NCBI RefSeq assembly: GCF_000702665.1
Contig: NZ_JNJA01000005.1
Coordinates: 62,001 to 126,000, forward strand
DNA from: Solidesulfovibrio alcoholivorans DSM 5433
GTDB taxonomy: Bacteria > Desulfobacterota > Desulfovibrionia > Desulfovibrionales > Desulfovibrionaceae
Direction of reading: 5' to 3'
DNA length: 64,000 bases
How positions within the stretch are numbered: position 1 is the first letter of the stretch; the number at the start of each line of letters is the position of its first letter. Shown here one piece after another: positions 17,264 to 26,304 of this stretch. The translations under genes were made by a program, and so were the position numbers. The notes beneath the pieces are model-generated. The model was not told the DNA's origin, did not search any database, and saw only the letters and a program-made list of their open reading frames with translations.

Positions 17264-18133
17264 TCAGGCCCAGGGCATCTGCCGCCAGTCCATGACGGCG
17301 GGTTGGTGGCCGTGCTGGCGGGCGAGCAGTTCCAGGGGAGCCAGGGCCAGCCCCGCCGCCTCGGGCGGGTAGTCGGCCAGCGCCTCGTCGGCCAGTTCGG
17401 CCAGGTAGTGGTTGCAGCGCCGGCAGACCACGACCCGCTCGCTGTCGAAGCCCGGCACGGCATAGACCTGCGCCGAGGGGCCGGGGGCTTCGCAAAACGG
17501 GCATTCCCGCCGGGTAAAGCGCCAGGTCGCGGCGCAAAAGGAGCAGGTCATGACGCCGCCCGAGGCGTCGCGCCGGAGATGCCCCGGCCAGGAGCCGCAC
17601 ACCGGGCAATAGCCCCGGTTCCAGGGACTCTCGGCCACCGCCCCGGCCAGACGCCGGCCCCGGGCCATGGCCAGGGGGGCGAGCAGTTCGGTGATCCAGA
17701 ACACGAGCACGCGCGCGTCCACTCCGATGCCGTTGGCCGCCCGGATCAGACCCTGGCTCCTGTCGCGCAGGCAGTCCCGGGCCGCCTGCTCCACGAATCC
17801 CTGCCGGACCTGCGCCGTGCGGGCGATGACCGCGAGGTCGCCGCGCACGTCGCGAAAACCCGCCGCAAGGGCCGGCTGGAGCACCTCGAAGGCGCGCTCC
17901 AGGTCGCTGCCGTGCAGGGGAAACTCGTCGCGCGCCTCCAGGCACGCGCCCTGGGCCAGGCGCACCGGGTCCGGCCGCGGGGCCGGCCGCGCCGCATCCG
18001 CGCCACGCAACACAGCCACCAGCGGCTCCCGGGCCAGCAGCAAGCCGAGGAACGGATCGACGAAGGCCCGGACATGGGGGCGTTCGCGGCGCAGCCGGTC
18101 CACGGCCTCGGCGAAAGCGGAAACATGTTCCAT
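17264..18133 (-). CDS. fdhE: FdhE-type formate dehydrogenase accessory protein, copy 1
   Basis: A 289-residue cytoplasmic iron-binding protein needed for activity of exported formate dehydrogenases. ATG 18133 follows AAGGAGTCGTC. Four CxxC pairs form the metal-binding C-terminal half: CPVC, CSFC, CPFC and CRRC (about residues 190-255). It is divergent from fdhA, with the shared 366-bp control region in between. A second, dissimilar fdhE lies after fdhB. Confidence 0.9.
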   Translation of the reverse strand: MEHVSAFAEAVDRLRRERPHVRAFVDPFLGLLLAREPLVAVLRGADAARPAPRPDPVRLAQGACLEARDEFPLHGSDLERAFEVLQPALAAGFRDVRGDLAVIARTAQVRQGFVEQAARDCLRDRSQGLIRAANGIGVDARVLVFWITELLAPLAMARGRRLAGAVAESPWNRGYCPVCGSWPGHLRRDASGGVMTCSFCAATWRFTRRECPFCEAPGPSAQVYAVPGFDSERVVVCRRCNHYLAELADEALADYPPEAAGLALAPLELLARQHGHQPAVMDWRQMPWA

Positions 18134-18259
18134 GACGACTCCTTGCCGGCGCGTCCCGGGCGAATCGGGCGGCCGGCAAAAGCGCCTTTGGCGTGCCAAC
18201 AATCCCCGCGCCCGTCAACCGGCGGTGGCAGCGGCAAAGACACGGAAACTTCGATCGGG

Positions 18260-18288
18260 TTGTCGAATTTTTTGATTGTATTTAAAAT
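18260..18288 (+). promoter_or_regulatory. Predicted fdh operon promoter
   Basis: -35 TTGTCG (18260-18265), 17-nt spacer, -10 TAAAAT (18283-18288) within the only AT-rich patch of the divergent region. Start near 18295 would give a leader of about 205 nt before fdhA. Confidence 0.5.
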
Positions 18289-18318
18289 AGCTTAATAGGT
18301 TTTTAGGGCAAAAACCCG

Positions 18319-18337
18319 CCCCTAGTGGGGTATTTTT
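18319..18337 (+). terminator. Terminator-like hairpin in the fdhA leader
   Basis: CCCC-TAGT-GGGG followed by TATTTTT, about 25 nt after the predicted start point. A perfect dyad AACCGTGACGGTT follows at 18346-18358. Position suggests attenuation, but the stem is only 4 bp (more if flanking bases pair). Confidence 0.35.
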
Positions 18338-18499
18338 CTTGGAAAAACCGTGACGGTTAGTGCCAAAGCTCAAGCAATTCGGATTCCTTTGACCCCTCCC
18401 CACCCCTTTTCTAGGAAAGTAGTGTGCCTGATTAGACATAAGTTCGTACGCCGGACGGAAGGCCGCCCGGCGTTTGCGGAACCGGAAAAAGGAGGCGGT

Positions 18500-21400
18500 A
18501 TGGGCATTTCCCGACGTGGGTTCATGAAATTGACGGGGGCCGGGCTGGCCTGCCTGGGGCTTAGGGACCTCGGGCTCGATCCCCGTCCGGCGGCGGCGTA
18601 CGCCACGAAGCTGCGCATCGAGGGGGCGAAGGAATATCAATCCACCTGTCCCTTCTGCTCCTGCGGCTGCAGCATCCTCATGTTCGTCAAGGACGGCAAA
18701 TTTTTAAGCTCCGAAGGCGATCCGGACTATCCGATCAGCGAAGGCGCGCTTTGCCCCAAGGGCGCGGCCTTCCACGCCATGCACGTGAGCCACCACCGCA
18801 TTCTCAAGCCCCGCTACCGGGCCCCCGGCAGCGACAAATGGGAGGAAAAGGACTGGGACTTCGTCCTTTCCCGCATCGCCCAGCGCGTCAAGGAGACCCG
18901 CGACCGCGACTTCATGGAGAAAAACGAGAAGGGCCAGACCGTCAACCGGGTCGAATCCATCTTCCAGCTCGGCACGTCCCAGATGGACAACGAGGAATGC
19001 GCCGTCAGTCACCAAATGCTCAGAGGCCTGGGGGTCGTCCATTTCGACCATCAGGCCCGTATCTGACACTCGCCCACTGTACCGGCTCTGGCAGAGTCGT
19101 TCGGACGCGGCGCGATGACCCAGCATTGGATTGACATCAAAAACGCAAACTCCATCCTCATCATGGGGAGCAACGCGGCAGAGCACCACCCCATCTCGTT
19201 CAAATGGGTGCTGAAGGCCAAGGACGCCGGGGCCACAGTCATTCACGTGGACCCGAAGTTCTCCCGCACGTCCGCCCGCAGCGATTTCCACGTGCCGCTT
19301 CGTTCCGGCACGGACATCGCGTTTCTGGGCGGCATGATGAAGTACATCATCGAAAACGAGCGCTACCACAAAGACTACGTGGTGGAATACACCAACGCCG
19401 CCTTCATCGTGGGCGACGGCTTCGACTTCAAGGACGGGCTGTTCTCCGGCTTCGACCCGGCGACCAAGACCTACGACCAGAAGAAGTGGGCCTTCGCCAT
19501 GGACGAAAACGGCGTGCCGAAGCGCGACAAGACGCTGGCCGACCCCCGCTGCGTCTTTCAGCTGCTCAAGAAGCACTACGCGCGCTACGACATGGACACC
19601 GTGTCGTCGATCACGGGCGTGTCCAAGGACAACCTGGAAAAGGTCTATTCGATCTACACGGCCACGGGCAAACCGGACAAGGCCGGCACCATGATGTACG
19701 CCCTGGGCTGGACCCAGCACAGTGTGGGCGTGCAGAACATCCGCTGCGCCGGCATCATCCAGCTGCTTTTAGGCAACATCGGCGTGGCCGGCGGCGGCGT
19801 CAACGCCCTGCGCGGCGAGCCCAACGTCCAGGGCTCCACGGACCACGCCATCCTGTGGCACATCCTGCCCGGCTACAACGCGGTGCCGAACACCAAGTGG
19901 CCGACGCTCGCGGACTACAACAAGGCCAACACCCCGGTCAGCCACGACCCGAAAAGCGCCAACTGGTGGCAGAACAGGCCCAAGTACATGGCGAGCCTGC
20001 TCAAGTCCTGGTTCGGCGACGCGGCCACGGCGGAAAACGAGTTCGGCTACGGCTGGCTGCCCAAGGTCGAGCCCGGCGTGGACTACGCGAGCCTGTACAT
20101 CTTCGACCGGATGTACAAGAACAAGATCAAGGGCGGGTTCATCTACGGCCACAACCCGGCCCAGTCCATGCCCAACACGCACAAGATCCGCAAGGCGCTG
20201 ACCCACCTCGACTGGCTGGTCGTGGGCGAGGCGCACGAGACCGAGACCGCCGCCTTCTGGCGGCAACCGGGCTACGACCCGAAAAACGTCAAGACCGAGG
20301 TTTTCCTGCTGCCCTCCTGCCAGCGCGGCGAAAAGGACGGCACCACGTCCAACTCCGGCCGCTGGCACATGTGGCACTACAAGGGCTACGAACCCATGGG
20401 CGTCAGCAAGCCCATGGGCTGGATGGTCGTCGAGATCACCAAGCGCGTGATCGACCTGTACAAGAAGGAAGGCGGCGCCTTCCCGGCACCCATCGTCAAC
20501 CTCGACTGGTACAAGGAATACGACGCCGACCTGATCGCGAAGAAGATCAACGGCTGGTACACCCGCGACGTCACCGTGGGCGACAAGAGCTACAAGAAGG
20601 GCGAGCAGGTGGCGAGCTTCGCCTTCCTGCGCGACGACGGCTCGACCCTGTCCATGAACTGGCTCTACACCGGCTGCTACGGGCCCGCGGGCAACCTGGC
20701 CAAACGGCGCGACCACTCGCAAACGCCCCTGCAGGCGAAGATCGGGCTCTACCCGAACTACTCCTGGGCCTGGCCCGTCAACCGGCGCATCATCTACAAC
20801 CGCGCTTCGGTGGACCTAAACGGCAAGCCGTTCAACCCGGCCAAGACCGTCATCGTCTGGGAGAACGGCAAGTGGGTCGGCGACATCCCCGACGGCCCGT
20901 GGCCGCCCATGGCCGATCCCAAGGGCAAGTACCCGTTCATCATGCATACCGAGGGCCACGGCCAGCTCTACGGCCCCGGCCGCGTGGACGGGCCTTTCCC
21001 CGAGCACTACGAGCCGGCCGAGACCCCGGTCACGACCAACCCGTTCTCCAAACAGATGCACAACCCGTGCATCAAGATCATCGACAGCGACATGGACGTG
21101 CTCGCCAAGCCCGGCGACCCGCGCTATCCCATCGTGCTGACGACCTACAGCCTCACCGAGCACTGGTGCGGCGGCGGCGACACGCGCAACACCCCGCCGC
21201 TGCTCGAGGCCGAACCCCAGCTCTACGTGGAGATGAGCCAGGAGCTGGCCAAGGAGAAAGGCATCAATAACGGCGATCCGGTCGTCCTCGAGAGCCTGCG
21301 CGGCAAGGTCGAGGCCATCGCCATGGTCACCGTGCGCATGACCCCGCTCACCGTCCAGGGCAAGACCGTCCACCTCGTGGGCATGCCGTTCTGCTTCGGC

Positions 21401-21538
21401 TGGACCACGCCCGGAGTCGGCGACGCCACCAACCGGCTCACCGTGTCGGTCGGCGATCCCAACACCACGATTCCGGAGTACAAGGCCTGCCTCGTCAACG
21501 TGCGCAAGGCCGACAAGGTGACGGAACTGTACCGCTAA
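18500..21538 (+). CDS. fdhA: Selenocysteine formate dehydrogenase, catalytic subunit
   Basis: A 1012-residue precursor whose internal TGA (19064-19066) must be read as selenocysteine: the reading frame, ARI-U-HSPTVPALAESFGRGAMT, continues without a break to 21538 and matches the FdnG/FdhA motif. It oxidises formate at a W or Mo bis-pyranopterin centre with Sec189 as ligand. The Tat signal SRRGFMKLTG (4-13) sends it to the periplasm. The [4Fe-4S] cluster uses Cys50, Cys53, Cys57 and Cys85 (CPFCSCGC ... LCPKG). ATG 18500 follows AAGGAGGCGGT. With no membrane subunit nearby, the product is probably a soluble FdhAB dimer passing electrons to cytochrome c3. Confidence 0.97.
19067..19104 (+). promoter_or_regulatory. 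Bacterial SECIS element
   Basis: Just after the UGA, CGGCTC (19083-19088) and GAGTCG (19094-19099) form a 6-bp stem with a five-base UGGCA loop. The loop guanines lie 23-25 nt after the UGA, as expected for SelB-dependent recoding inside the coding sequence. Confidence 0.75.
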
Positions 21539-21594
21539 CACGCGTCCCGGCCGGGGGCCTTGCGGTCCCCGGCCGGACTTATACGGAGCGCGCC

Positions 21595-22335
21595 ATGCCC
21601 AAGACCTTTTTCATCGACACCTCCCGCTGCACGGCCTGCCGCGGCTGCCAGGTGGCCTGCAAGGAATGGCACCAGCACAAGGCCGTGCCGACGAAACAGA
21701 CCGGCACGCATCAGAACCCGCCGACGTTCACACCGTTTAACTTCAAGATCGTGCGTTTTTCCGAGCACAAGATCGACGGCCGCGTGGTCTGGCTGTTCTT
21801 TCCGGACCAGTGCCGCCATTGCATCAATCCGCCCTGCAAGGATGCGGCCGATGCCTACGTGCCCGGGGCCATCATCCAGGACGAGGCCACCGGGGCCGTG
21901 CTCTACACGGACCTGACCAAAAAGCTCACCATCGACCAGGCCCAGGAAGTGCACGACGTGTGCCCCTATAACATCCCGGTGCGCGACCAGGATTCGGGCA
22001 TGCTCACCAAGTGCGACTGGTGCATCGACCGCCAGCAGGCCGGCATGCTGCCCGCATGCGTGAAGACCTGCTGCACCGGCACCATGAACTTCGGCGAGCG
22101 CGCGGATATGCTGGCCCTGGCCAAGCAGACCCTGGCCAAGGTCAAGGAGTCGCACCCCAAGGCGCAACTCCTCGACGAGGACTACCTCGGCGTCATCTAC
22201 CTCGTCACCGAGCCGCGCAACCTCTACTATGAATACGCCGAGCGCCGCGTGCCCGAAAAGGCCCCCCAGGGCCCGATGTCGCGCCAGGCGTTCCTGGCCA
22301 TGCTGGCCCGGCCGGTCACCCGGATGCGCGGCTGA
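21595..22335 (+). CDS. fdhB: Formate dehydrogenase iron-sulfur subunit
   Basis: A 246-residue ferredoxin-type protein carrying four cysteine groups for [4Fe-4S] clusters: CTACRGCQVAC (residues 12-22), CRHCINPPC (about 74-82), CPYN with partners around 123, and CDWCIDRQQAGMLPACVKTC (about 140-159). It conducts electrons from FdhA to the periplasmic cytochrome c3. It has no signal of its own, so it is exported by riding with Tat-targeted FdhA. It begins 57 nt after fdhA. Confidence 0.95.
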   Translation: MPKTFFIDTSRCTACRGCQVACKEWHQHKAVPTKQTGTHQNPPTFTPFNFKIVRFSEHKIDGRVVWLFFPDQCRHCINPPCKDAADAYVPGAIIQDEATGAVLYTDLTKKLTIDQAQEVHDVCPYNIPVRDQDSGMLTKCDWCIDRQQAGMLPACVKTCCTGTMNFGERADMLALAKQTLAKVKESHPKAQLLDEDYLGVIYLVTEPRNLYYEYAERRVPEKAPQGPMSRQAFLAMLARPVTRMRG

Positions 22336-22366
22336 GCGGAGGGGGAGGCAAAAGGGGCAGGAAAAC

Positions 22367-22418
22367 GCCTCCGGCGGCCAGGAGGGGCGACGGCCCCTCC
22401 TGGACCTCCCGCAAGGGC
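22367..22418 (+). repeat. 3'-UTR hairpin repeat, copy 7
   Basis: Starts 31 nt after fdhB, between fdhB and the second fdhE. Arms CCAGGAGGGGC / GCCCCTCCTGG around GACG, then CCCGCAAGGG with a GCAA loop. Confidence 0.85.
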
Positions 22419-22591
22419 GACGCCGCCGTCATGGCTGCGCCCGGAGCGAGGAAGAGGAAGGCCGCAGGTTTCTTGGTGCAACCCCGTAAGGCCATTCCCG
22501 AACGGAACACGAACCGGATTCGACTCCCTGCCGCGCGGCTGCCATCTGCCAGTGGCGGCCGCGCGGCCGTTTCGCAACAAAAGGACGTCCC

Positions 22592-23512
22592 ATGCGCATT
22601 CCCCCGGACATGACCCTCACGTCCCCCGACTTGCCCGATGTCCCGCCGCCGGCGGAACTGGCCGACGTCATCGCGCGTTTCACGACCCTGGCGCGGCTTC
22701 GCCGCGAGGTCGCCGAAGCCTTGCCGGACGCCCCGGTGGGCGTGCTCTACGATCCGGACCGTTTCGCCGCCGGCGCGCCGCTTCTGGCCGATGTCGGCCC
22801 GGCGGACCTGGGCGCGGATTTCCTGCGCGCCGCGAGCCTGCTTTTGCCGCGCCTGGCGGAACTTTTCCCGCCGCTTTCCAAGGACGCCGCCGTGTTGGCC
22901 CAGGCCCTGGCCATGGGGCCGCGCCTGGCCGCGCCGCTCTTGACGGCCCTGGCCATGGGCGGCGAGGCGGACATCGAGGCGCTGGCGCAGGAGATGGACA
23001 TCGCCCCCGGCGCGCTGGTTTTTTGCGCGCGCGAAGCCCTTGCCGCGACGCTTCGGGCCAGGGCGCGCACGCTTTCGCCCATGGCCGACGACGTGCTGTG
23101 GCAAAAACCGTCCTGCCCGGTCTGCGGCGGACCGCCGGACTGCGGCATGCTCAAGGAGCAGCGCGAACCTTCGGAATTTCTCGTGGCCAAATCGGGGAGG
23201 CTTTATCTCCACTGCGCGCTGTGCGGCCATCAGTGGCGTTTCCCCAGGCTCAAGTGCGTGGCCTGCGGCGAGGGCGAGCAGGAAAAGCTCGACGTGCTGT
23301 TCCCGGCCGGCCGCGACCGCGAACGCATCCACGCCTGCCGGACCTGCGGGCACTACCTGATCGTGCTCAATCGTGTGGAGACCACGACGGACACGGACCT
23401 CGACGCCGCCCCGGCGTCCCTGATCCACCTCGACGCCGCAGCCCAGGCCCGGGGGTTCGCGCCGATTTGCGACACGCCCTGGAACCACCTGGAGGCTGCG
23501 CAACCGGAGTAG
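22592..23512 (+). CDS. fdhE: FdhE-type formate dehydrogenase accessory protein, copy 2
   Basis: A 306-residue FdhE homologue with the same four CxxC pairs (CPVC, CALC, CVAC, CRTC, about residues 173-252), but otherwise clearly diverged from the copy at 17264. It differs by a long Ala/Leu-rich N-terminal half and by the insert KEQREPSEFLVAKSGRLYLHC between pairs one and two. It ends the fdh operon. Two versions could serve different dehydrogenases, or act as a heteromer. The ATG 22592 is preceded by ACAAAAGGACGTCCC. Confidence 0.88.
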   Translation: MRIPPDMTLTSPDLPDVPPPAELADVIARFTTLARLRREVAEALPDAPVGVLYDPDRFAAGAPLLADVGPADLGADFLRAASLLLPRLAELFPPLSKDAAVLAQALAMGPRLAAPLLTALAMGGEADIEALAQEMDIAPGALVFCAREALAATLRARARTLSPMADDVLWQKPSCPVCGGPPDCGMLKEQREPSEFLVAKSGRLYLHCALCGHQWRFPRLKCVACGEGEQEKLDVLFPAGRDRERIHACRTCGHYLIVLNRVETTTDTDLDAAPASLIHLDAAAQARGFAPICDTPWNHLEAAQPE

Positions 23513-23632
23513 GGCCGTTTCCCAACCGCCCTCCCGGCGCGTTTCGAGGAGCCGCATCCGAGAGGAGGTTCCTTTTTCTTGCAGGAAGATGGGCACGCCT
23601 CACGCGGCGCATCGCCTGCGCCGCCGCCCCAA

Positions 23633-23668
23633 GGGCGCGACGCCGCATGAGCGGGTCGCGCCCTTTTT
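23633..23668 (+). terminator. Rho-independent terminator of the fdh operon
   Basis: GGGCGCGAC (23633-23641) and GTCGCGCCC (23655-23663) form a 9-bp stem, followed by five T. Placed 120 nt after the second fdhE. Confidence 0.8.
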
Positions 23669-23987
23669 GCCCACCGCGACACGGCGTACCGGGCGTCGCT
23701 TCCCCTCTCGAACACCTTCATTTCTCCCAGACCAGCCAGTATTGGTTCACTTTTCTCATTCGATGGCCATAAACATATGAACGATCCTGGTCGATAGGTT
23801 TTCTATGAATGTGTGGCTGCATGTATATAGAAAATGAAGGCCGCAACCTCGGGTGAAATAAGAACGTATAATTGATTGAATGCGGAGTCATGTTTGAGCA
23901 TTTTGTGTATTGAGTAATGCATGAAAACTGATATGCACTGCATCTTCCCGCTGCGCTGTCATGAAGAAGGCATAGAAGGAGGAATCC
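23669..23987 (+). promoter_or_regulatory. AT-rich leader with inverted repeat upstream of the RTX-like gene
   Basis: This gene-free stretch is much lower in GC than the surroundings. It holds an inverted repeat TTTTCTAT (23799-23806) / ATAGAAAA (23827-23834) with a 20-nt spacer, and a perfect TATAAT (23867-23872) lacking a good -35. The repeat is a candidate operator or activator site for the next gene. Confidence 0.4.
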
Positions 23988-25586
23988 GTGTCCGAACCAA
24001 CAGGAGCGCTCCAGTTTGTTTCGTCCCTCCAGGCGCCGGCATCCGAGCCATCCGCTTCAGCCGCGAAACAACAAGCCTCAGCCGTTATCGTTGCGAAGCA
24101 GGCCGAGTCCGACCACGCCGCGTCCCCCGCAGCCGCCGGCGATACCGTCGTCCTTTCCGACCAAGCCCGGCAACTTGCCGCGACCGCAGCCGCCGCAGCC
24201 CAATCCGTGACGAGCGACGCAACCGTGGCAACGGGCATCGACCGGCCCCAGGGGGGCGCCACTCTTGTCGGCACGGCCACAACAGCCTCGGGGCGGCAGG
24301 TGACCGTAGAAAAATACGGTTCTGCCGCCGCGGATACGGGCAATGGCGCACCCCGCTCAGGCTACATGGTGACCATTGCCGGCAATGACGCCACGCAAGG
24401 GCAAACCTTCCTGCTGCACGGCGACGCCATCCTCAACGAGGATGCAAGCGGCGCCCTGCACCTCGCCGCCTATGCGCCCGGCAGGGAAAGCGACGGCGAC
24501 GACATCATCATCGGCCTCACCCCGTCCGCCTTGCGCGGCGGCGCAGGCGACGACACCCTCTTCGACCTGAGCGAGGCCGGTGCCGAAAGCATCAGCGGCG
24601 GTGCGGGCGACGACACCATCATCGTGGCCGGCAACGGCGTCATGGCAAACATCGACAGCGGCGACGGCAACGACGCCGTCGTGGTCAAAGGCACCGTCCT
24701 TGGCGGCAGCATCTCCCTGGGCGAAGGCAACGACAGCCTGCAAGCCGGCACACTGAACGGGGCCGTCTCGCCGTTGACTCTGGATACCGGCGCAGGCAAC
24801 GATAGTATAAAGGCAAGTTATATCGGCGTGGGCGACGGGCAGGTCAATATCGACACCGGGGCCGGCAACGACAGCATCGATGCCGCCTACATCGGTCTTG
24901 CCGGCGGACAGGTCAATATCGGCACGGGCGACGGCAACGACGCCGTGCATGCGAGCTGGATCGGCCTCGCGGTGGGCGGAAGCGCCGCACAGGTCAATAT
25001 CGATACAGGAGACGGCAACGACAGTATCGATGCGAGTTGGATCGGCACCACGGTCACCGGGGGCAGCGTACAGGTCAACATCGACACCGGGGCCGGCAAC
25101 GACAGCGTTCATTCGAGCTGGATCGCCACTGCCGTCAGCGGCGGAGGGGCGCAGGCCAACATCAGGACCGGAAGCGGCAACGACAGCGTCCATTCGAGCT
25201 GGATCGGCACCGCCGTCGCGGGAGGCGGCGCGCAGGCCAATATCGACACCTCCGGCGGCAACGACAGCAGCCGCGTCGGCACGTCCCTCCATATTGCAGT
25301 TGGTGGCGGCAAGGATTACGTGCATGCCGGCCTCACGGGGCTGCGCACCGCTGCCGGCCTGCGTCAAAACGTCACGCGCGCCCTGATCCGCAACAGCGAA
25401 GCCATCCTTCTCGGCGGCTCCGGCAATGATTTGCTGGTCGGCGGCTCCGGCAATGATTTGCTGGTCGGCGGCTCCGGCAACGATCTGCTGGTCGGCGGTT
25501 CCGGCAATGATCTGCTGGTTGGTGACGGCGGCCACGCCCATCTTACCTTGAAGGCGCAGCAGGCCTACAAGATGCACACCTCGTAA
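23988..25586 (+). CDS. RTX-like beta-roll calcium-binding protein
   Basis: A 532-residue protein, GTG start with an excellent AGAAGGAGGAATCC in front. An Ala/Ser-rich N-terminus of about 100 residues is followed by GGAGDDTL-type RTX nonapeptides (about 185-215). Next come seven longer units of the form VNIDTGAGNDS.(D/H)ASWIG: two of 23 residues, then four of 27, and a decayed last one (about 263-435). Four near-identical GGSGNDLLV repeats (about 476-511) close it. RTX repeats fold as Ca-binding beta-rolls in proteins secreted by type I systems. No HlyB/HlyD/TolC genes are adjacent, no signal peptide is seen, and no enzymatic domain is recognisable. Its own role is unknown. Confidence 0.8.
   Translation: MSEPTGALQFVSSLQAPASEPSASAAKQQASAVIVAKQAESDHAASPAAAGDTVVLSDQARQLAATAAAAAQSVTSDATVATGIDRPQGGATLVGTATTASGRQVTVEKYGSAAADTGNGAPRSGYMVTIAGNDATQGQTFLLHGDAILNEDASGALHLAAYAPGRESDGDDIIIGLTPSALRGGAGDDTLFDLSEAGAESISGGAGDDTIIVAGNGVMANIDSGDGNDAVVVKGTVLGGSISLGEGNDSLQAGTLNGAVSPLTLDTGAGNDSIKASYIGVGDGQVNIDTGAGNDSIDAAYIGLAGGQVNIGTGDGNDAVHASWIGLAVGGSAAQVNIDTGDGNDSIDASWIGTTVTGGSVQVNIDTGAGNDSVHSSWIATAVSGGGAQANIRTGSGNDSVHSSWIGTAVAGGGAQANIDTSGGNDSSRVGTSLHIAVGGGKDYVHAGLTGLRTAAGLRQNVTRALIRNSEAILLGGSGNDLLVGGSGNDLLVGGSGNDLLVGGSGNDLLVGDGGHAHLTLKAQQAYKMHTS
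25413..25520 (+). repeat. 27-bp tandem repeat, four units, in coding sequence
   Basis: GGCGGCTCCGGCAATGATTT plus seven more bases, repeated four times with a few silent changes, encoding GGSGNDLLV. Prone to slippage, so copy number may vary between strains. Confidence 0.9.
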
Positions 25587-25626
25587 CCCGGCGGCCGTCC
25601 CGGCCAGGACTTGCCCGGTGTTTCCT

Positions 25627-25674
25627 TTTCGGGAGGTCCAGGAGGGGCCGTCGCCCCTCCTGGACGCCGGAGCC
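25627..25674 (-). repeat. 3'-UTR hairpin repeat, copy 8
   Basis: Starts 24 nt after the metW stop on the minus strand. The stem is extended to 13 bp because the flank reads GTCC opposite GGAC. Confidence 0.85.
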
Positions 25675-25698
25675 TCTTCCCTCTTTCTCCCCGGCTCT

Positions 25699-26304
25699 CT
25701 ACCCTTCCCGCCGACGCAGCAGGAACATGCCGTAGGTGGCCAGCAGGTTGGGAAAAAACTTCACGACCATGCCCTTTTCGTGGTGGTGCGGCGTGCTGAT
25801 GGCCGTCTCGCGCGCGATGACGAAGCCTTCCTTGCGGCAGAAGCGCCGGAAATCGCGGATGGTGATGACGCGGATGTTGGGGGTGTCGTACCACTCGTAG
25901 GGGAGTTCCCGCGAGACCGGCGCGCGGCCGCGAAAGAGCAGCTGGCCCCGGATGCGGTAGTAGGCGAAGTTGGGAAAGCTCACGATGCCGCGACGCCCCA
26001 CGCGCAGCATCTCGCGGATAAGGCTCGCCGGGTCGTAGACCTGTTGCAGCGTCTGGGACAGGATCACGTAGTCGAAGCTGCCGTCGGCGTAGTCCCGGAC
26101 TTCCTCGTTGATGTCGCCGTGCAGGATGGAAAGGCCTTTTTCGATCCCGCGCGTGACCTTGCCCTCTTCGGCCTCGATGCCCGTGCCGCGCACGTCCTTG
26201 TCCACGGACAGGATGTGCAGCAGATCGCCCGAGCCGCAGCCGAGGTCCAGCACCTTGGAGCCCGGCTCGATCCAGGAGGCGATGAGCGACAGGTCATAGC
26301 GCAT
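25699..26304 (-). CDS. metW: MetW, methionine biosynthesis partner of MetX
   Basis: A 201-residue class I SAM-methyltransferase-fold protein, with the SAM loop VLDLGCGSGDLL (residues 19-30) and the family signature LSQTLQQVYDP. MetW is needed for activity of the homoserine acyltransferase in several bacteria and probably binds it. Its start overlaps the metX end by 11 nt, giving coupled translation. Confidence 0.93.
   Translation of the reverse strand: MRYDLSLIASWIEPGSKVLDLGCGSGDLLHILSVDKDVRGTGIEAEEGKVTRGIEKGLSILHGDINEEVRDYADGSFDYVILSQTLQQVYDPASLIREMLRVGRRGIVSFPNFAYYRIRGQLLFRGRAPVSRELPYEWYDTPNIRVITIRDFRRFCRKEGFVIARETAISTPHHHEKGMVVKFFPNLLATYGMFLLRRREG

Noticed and set aside
15627-18218. 863-codon frame on the minus strand across citrate synthase and fdhE
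   Set aside because: Arg/Pro/Gly-rich shadow of two well-supported genes in another frame.
18300-18400. Moco/Tuco riboswitch in the fdhA leader
   Set aside because: I could not fit the known helices with confidence; only the terminator-like hairpin is reported.
25413-25520. Regular 27-bp repeats considered as a CRISPR array
   Set aside because: There are no spacers, the repeats are back-to-back and in frame, and they encode RTX nonapeptides.
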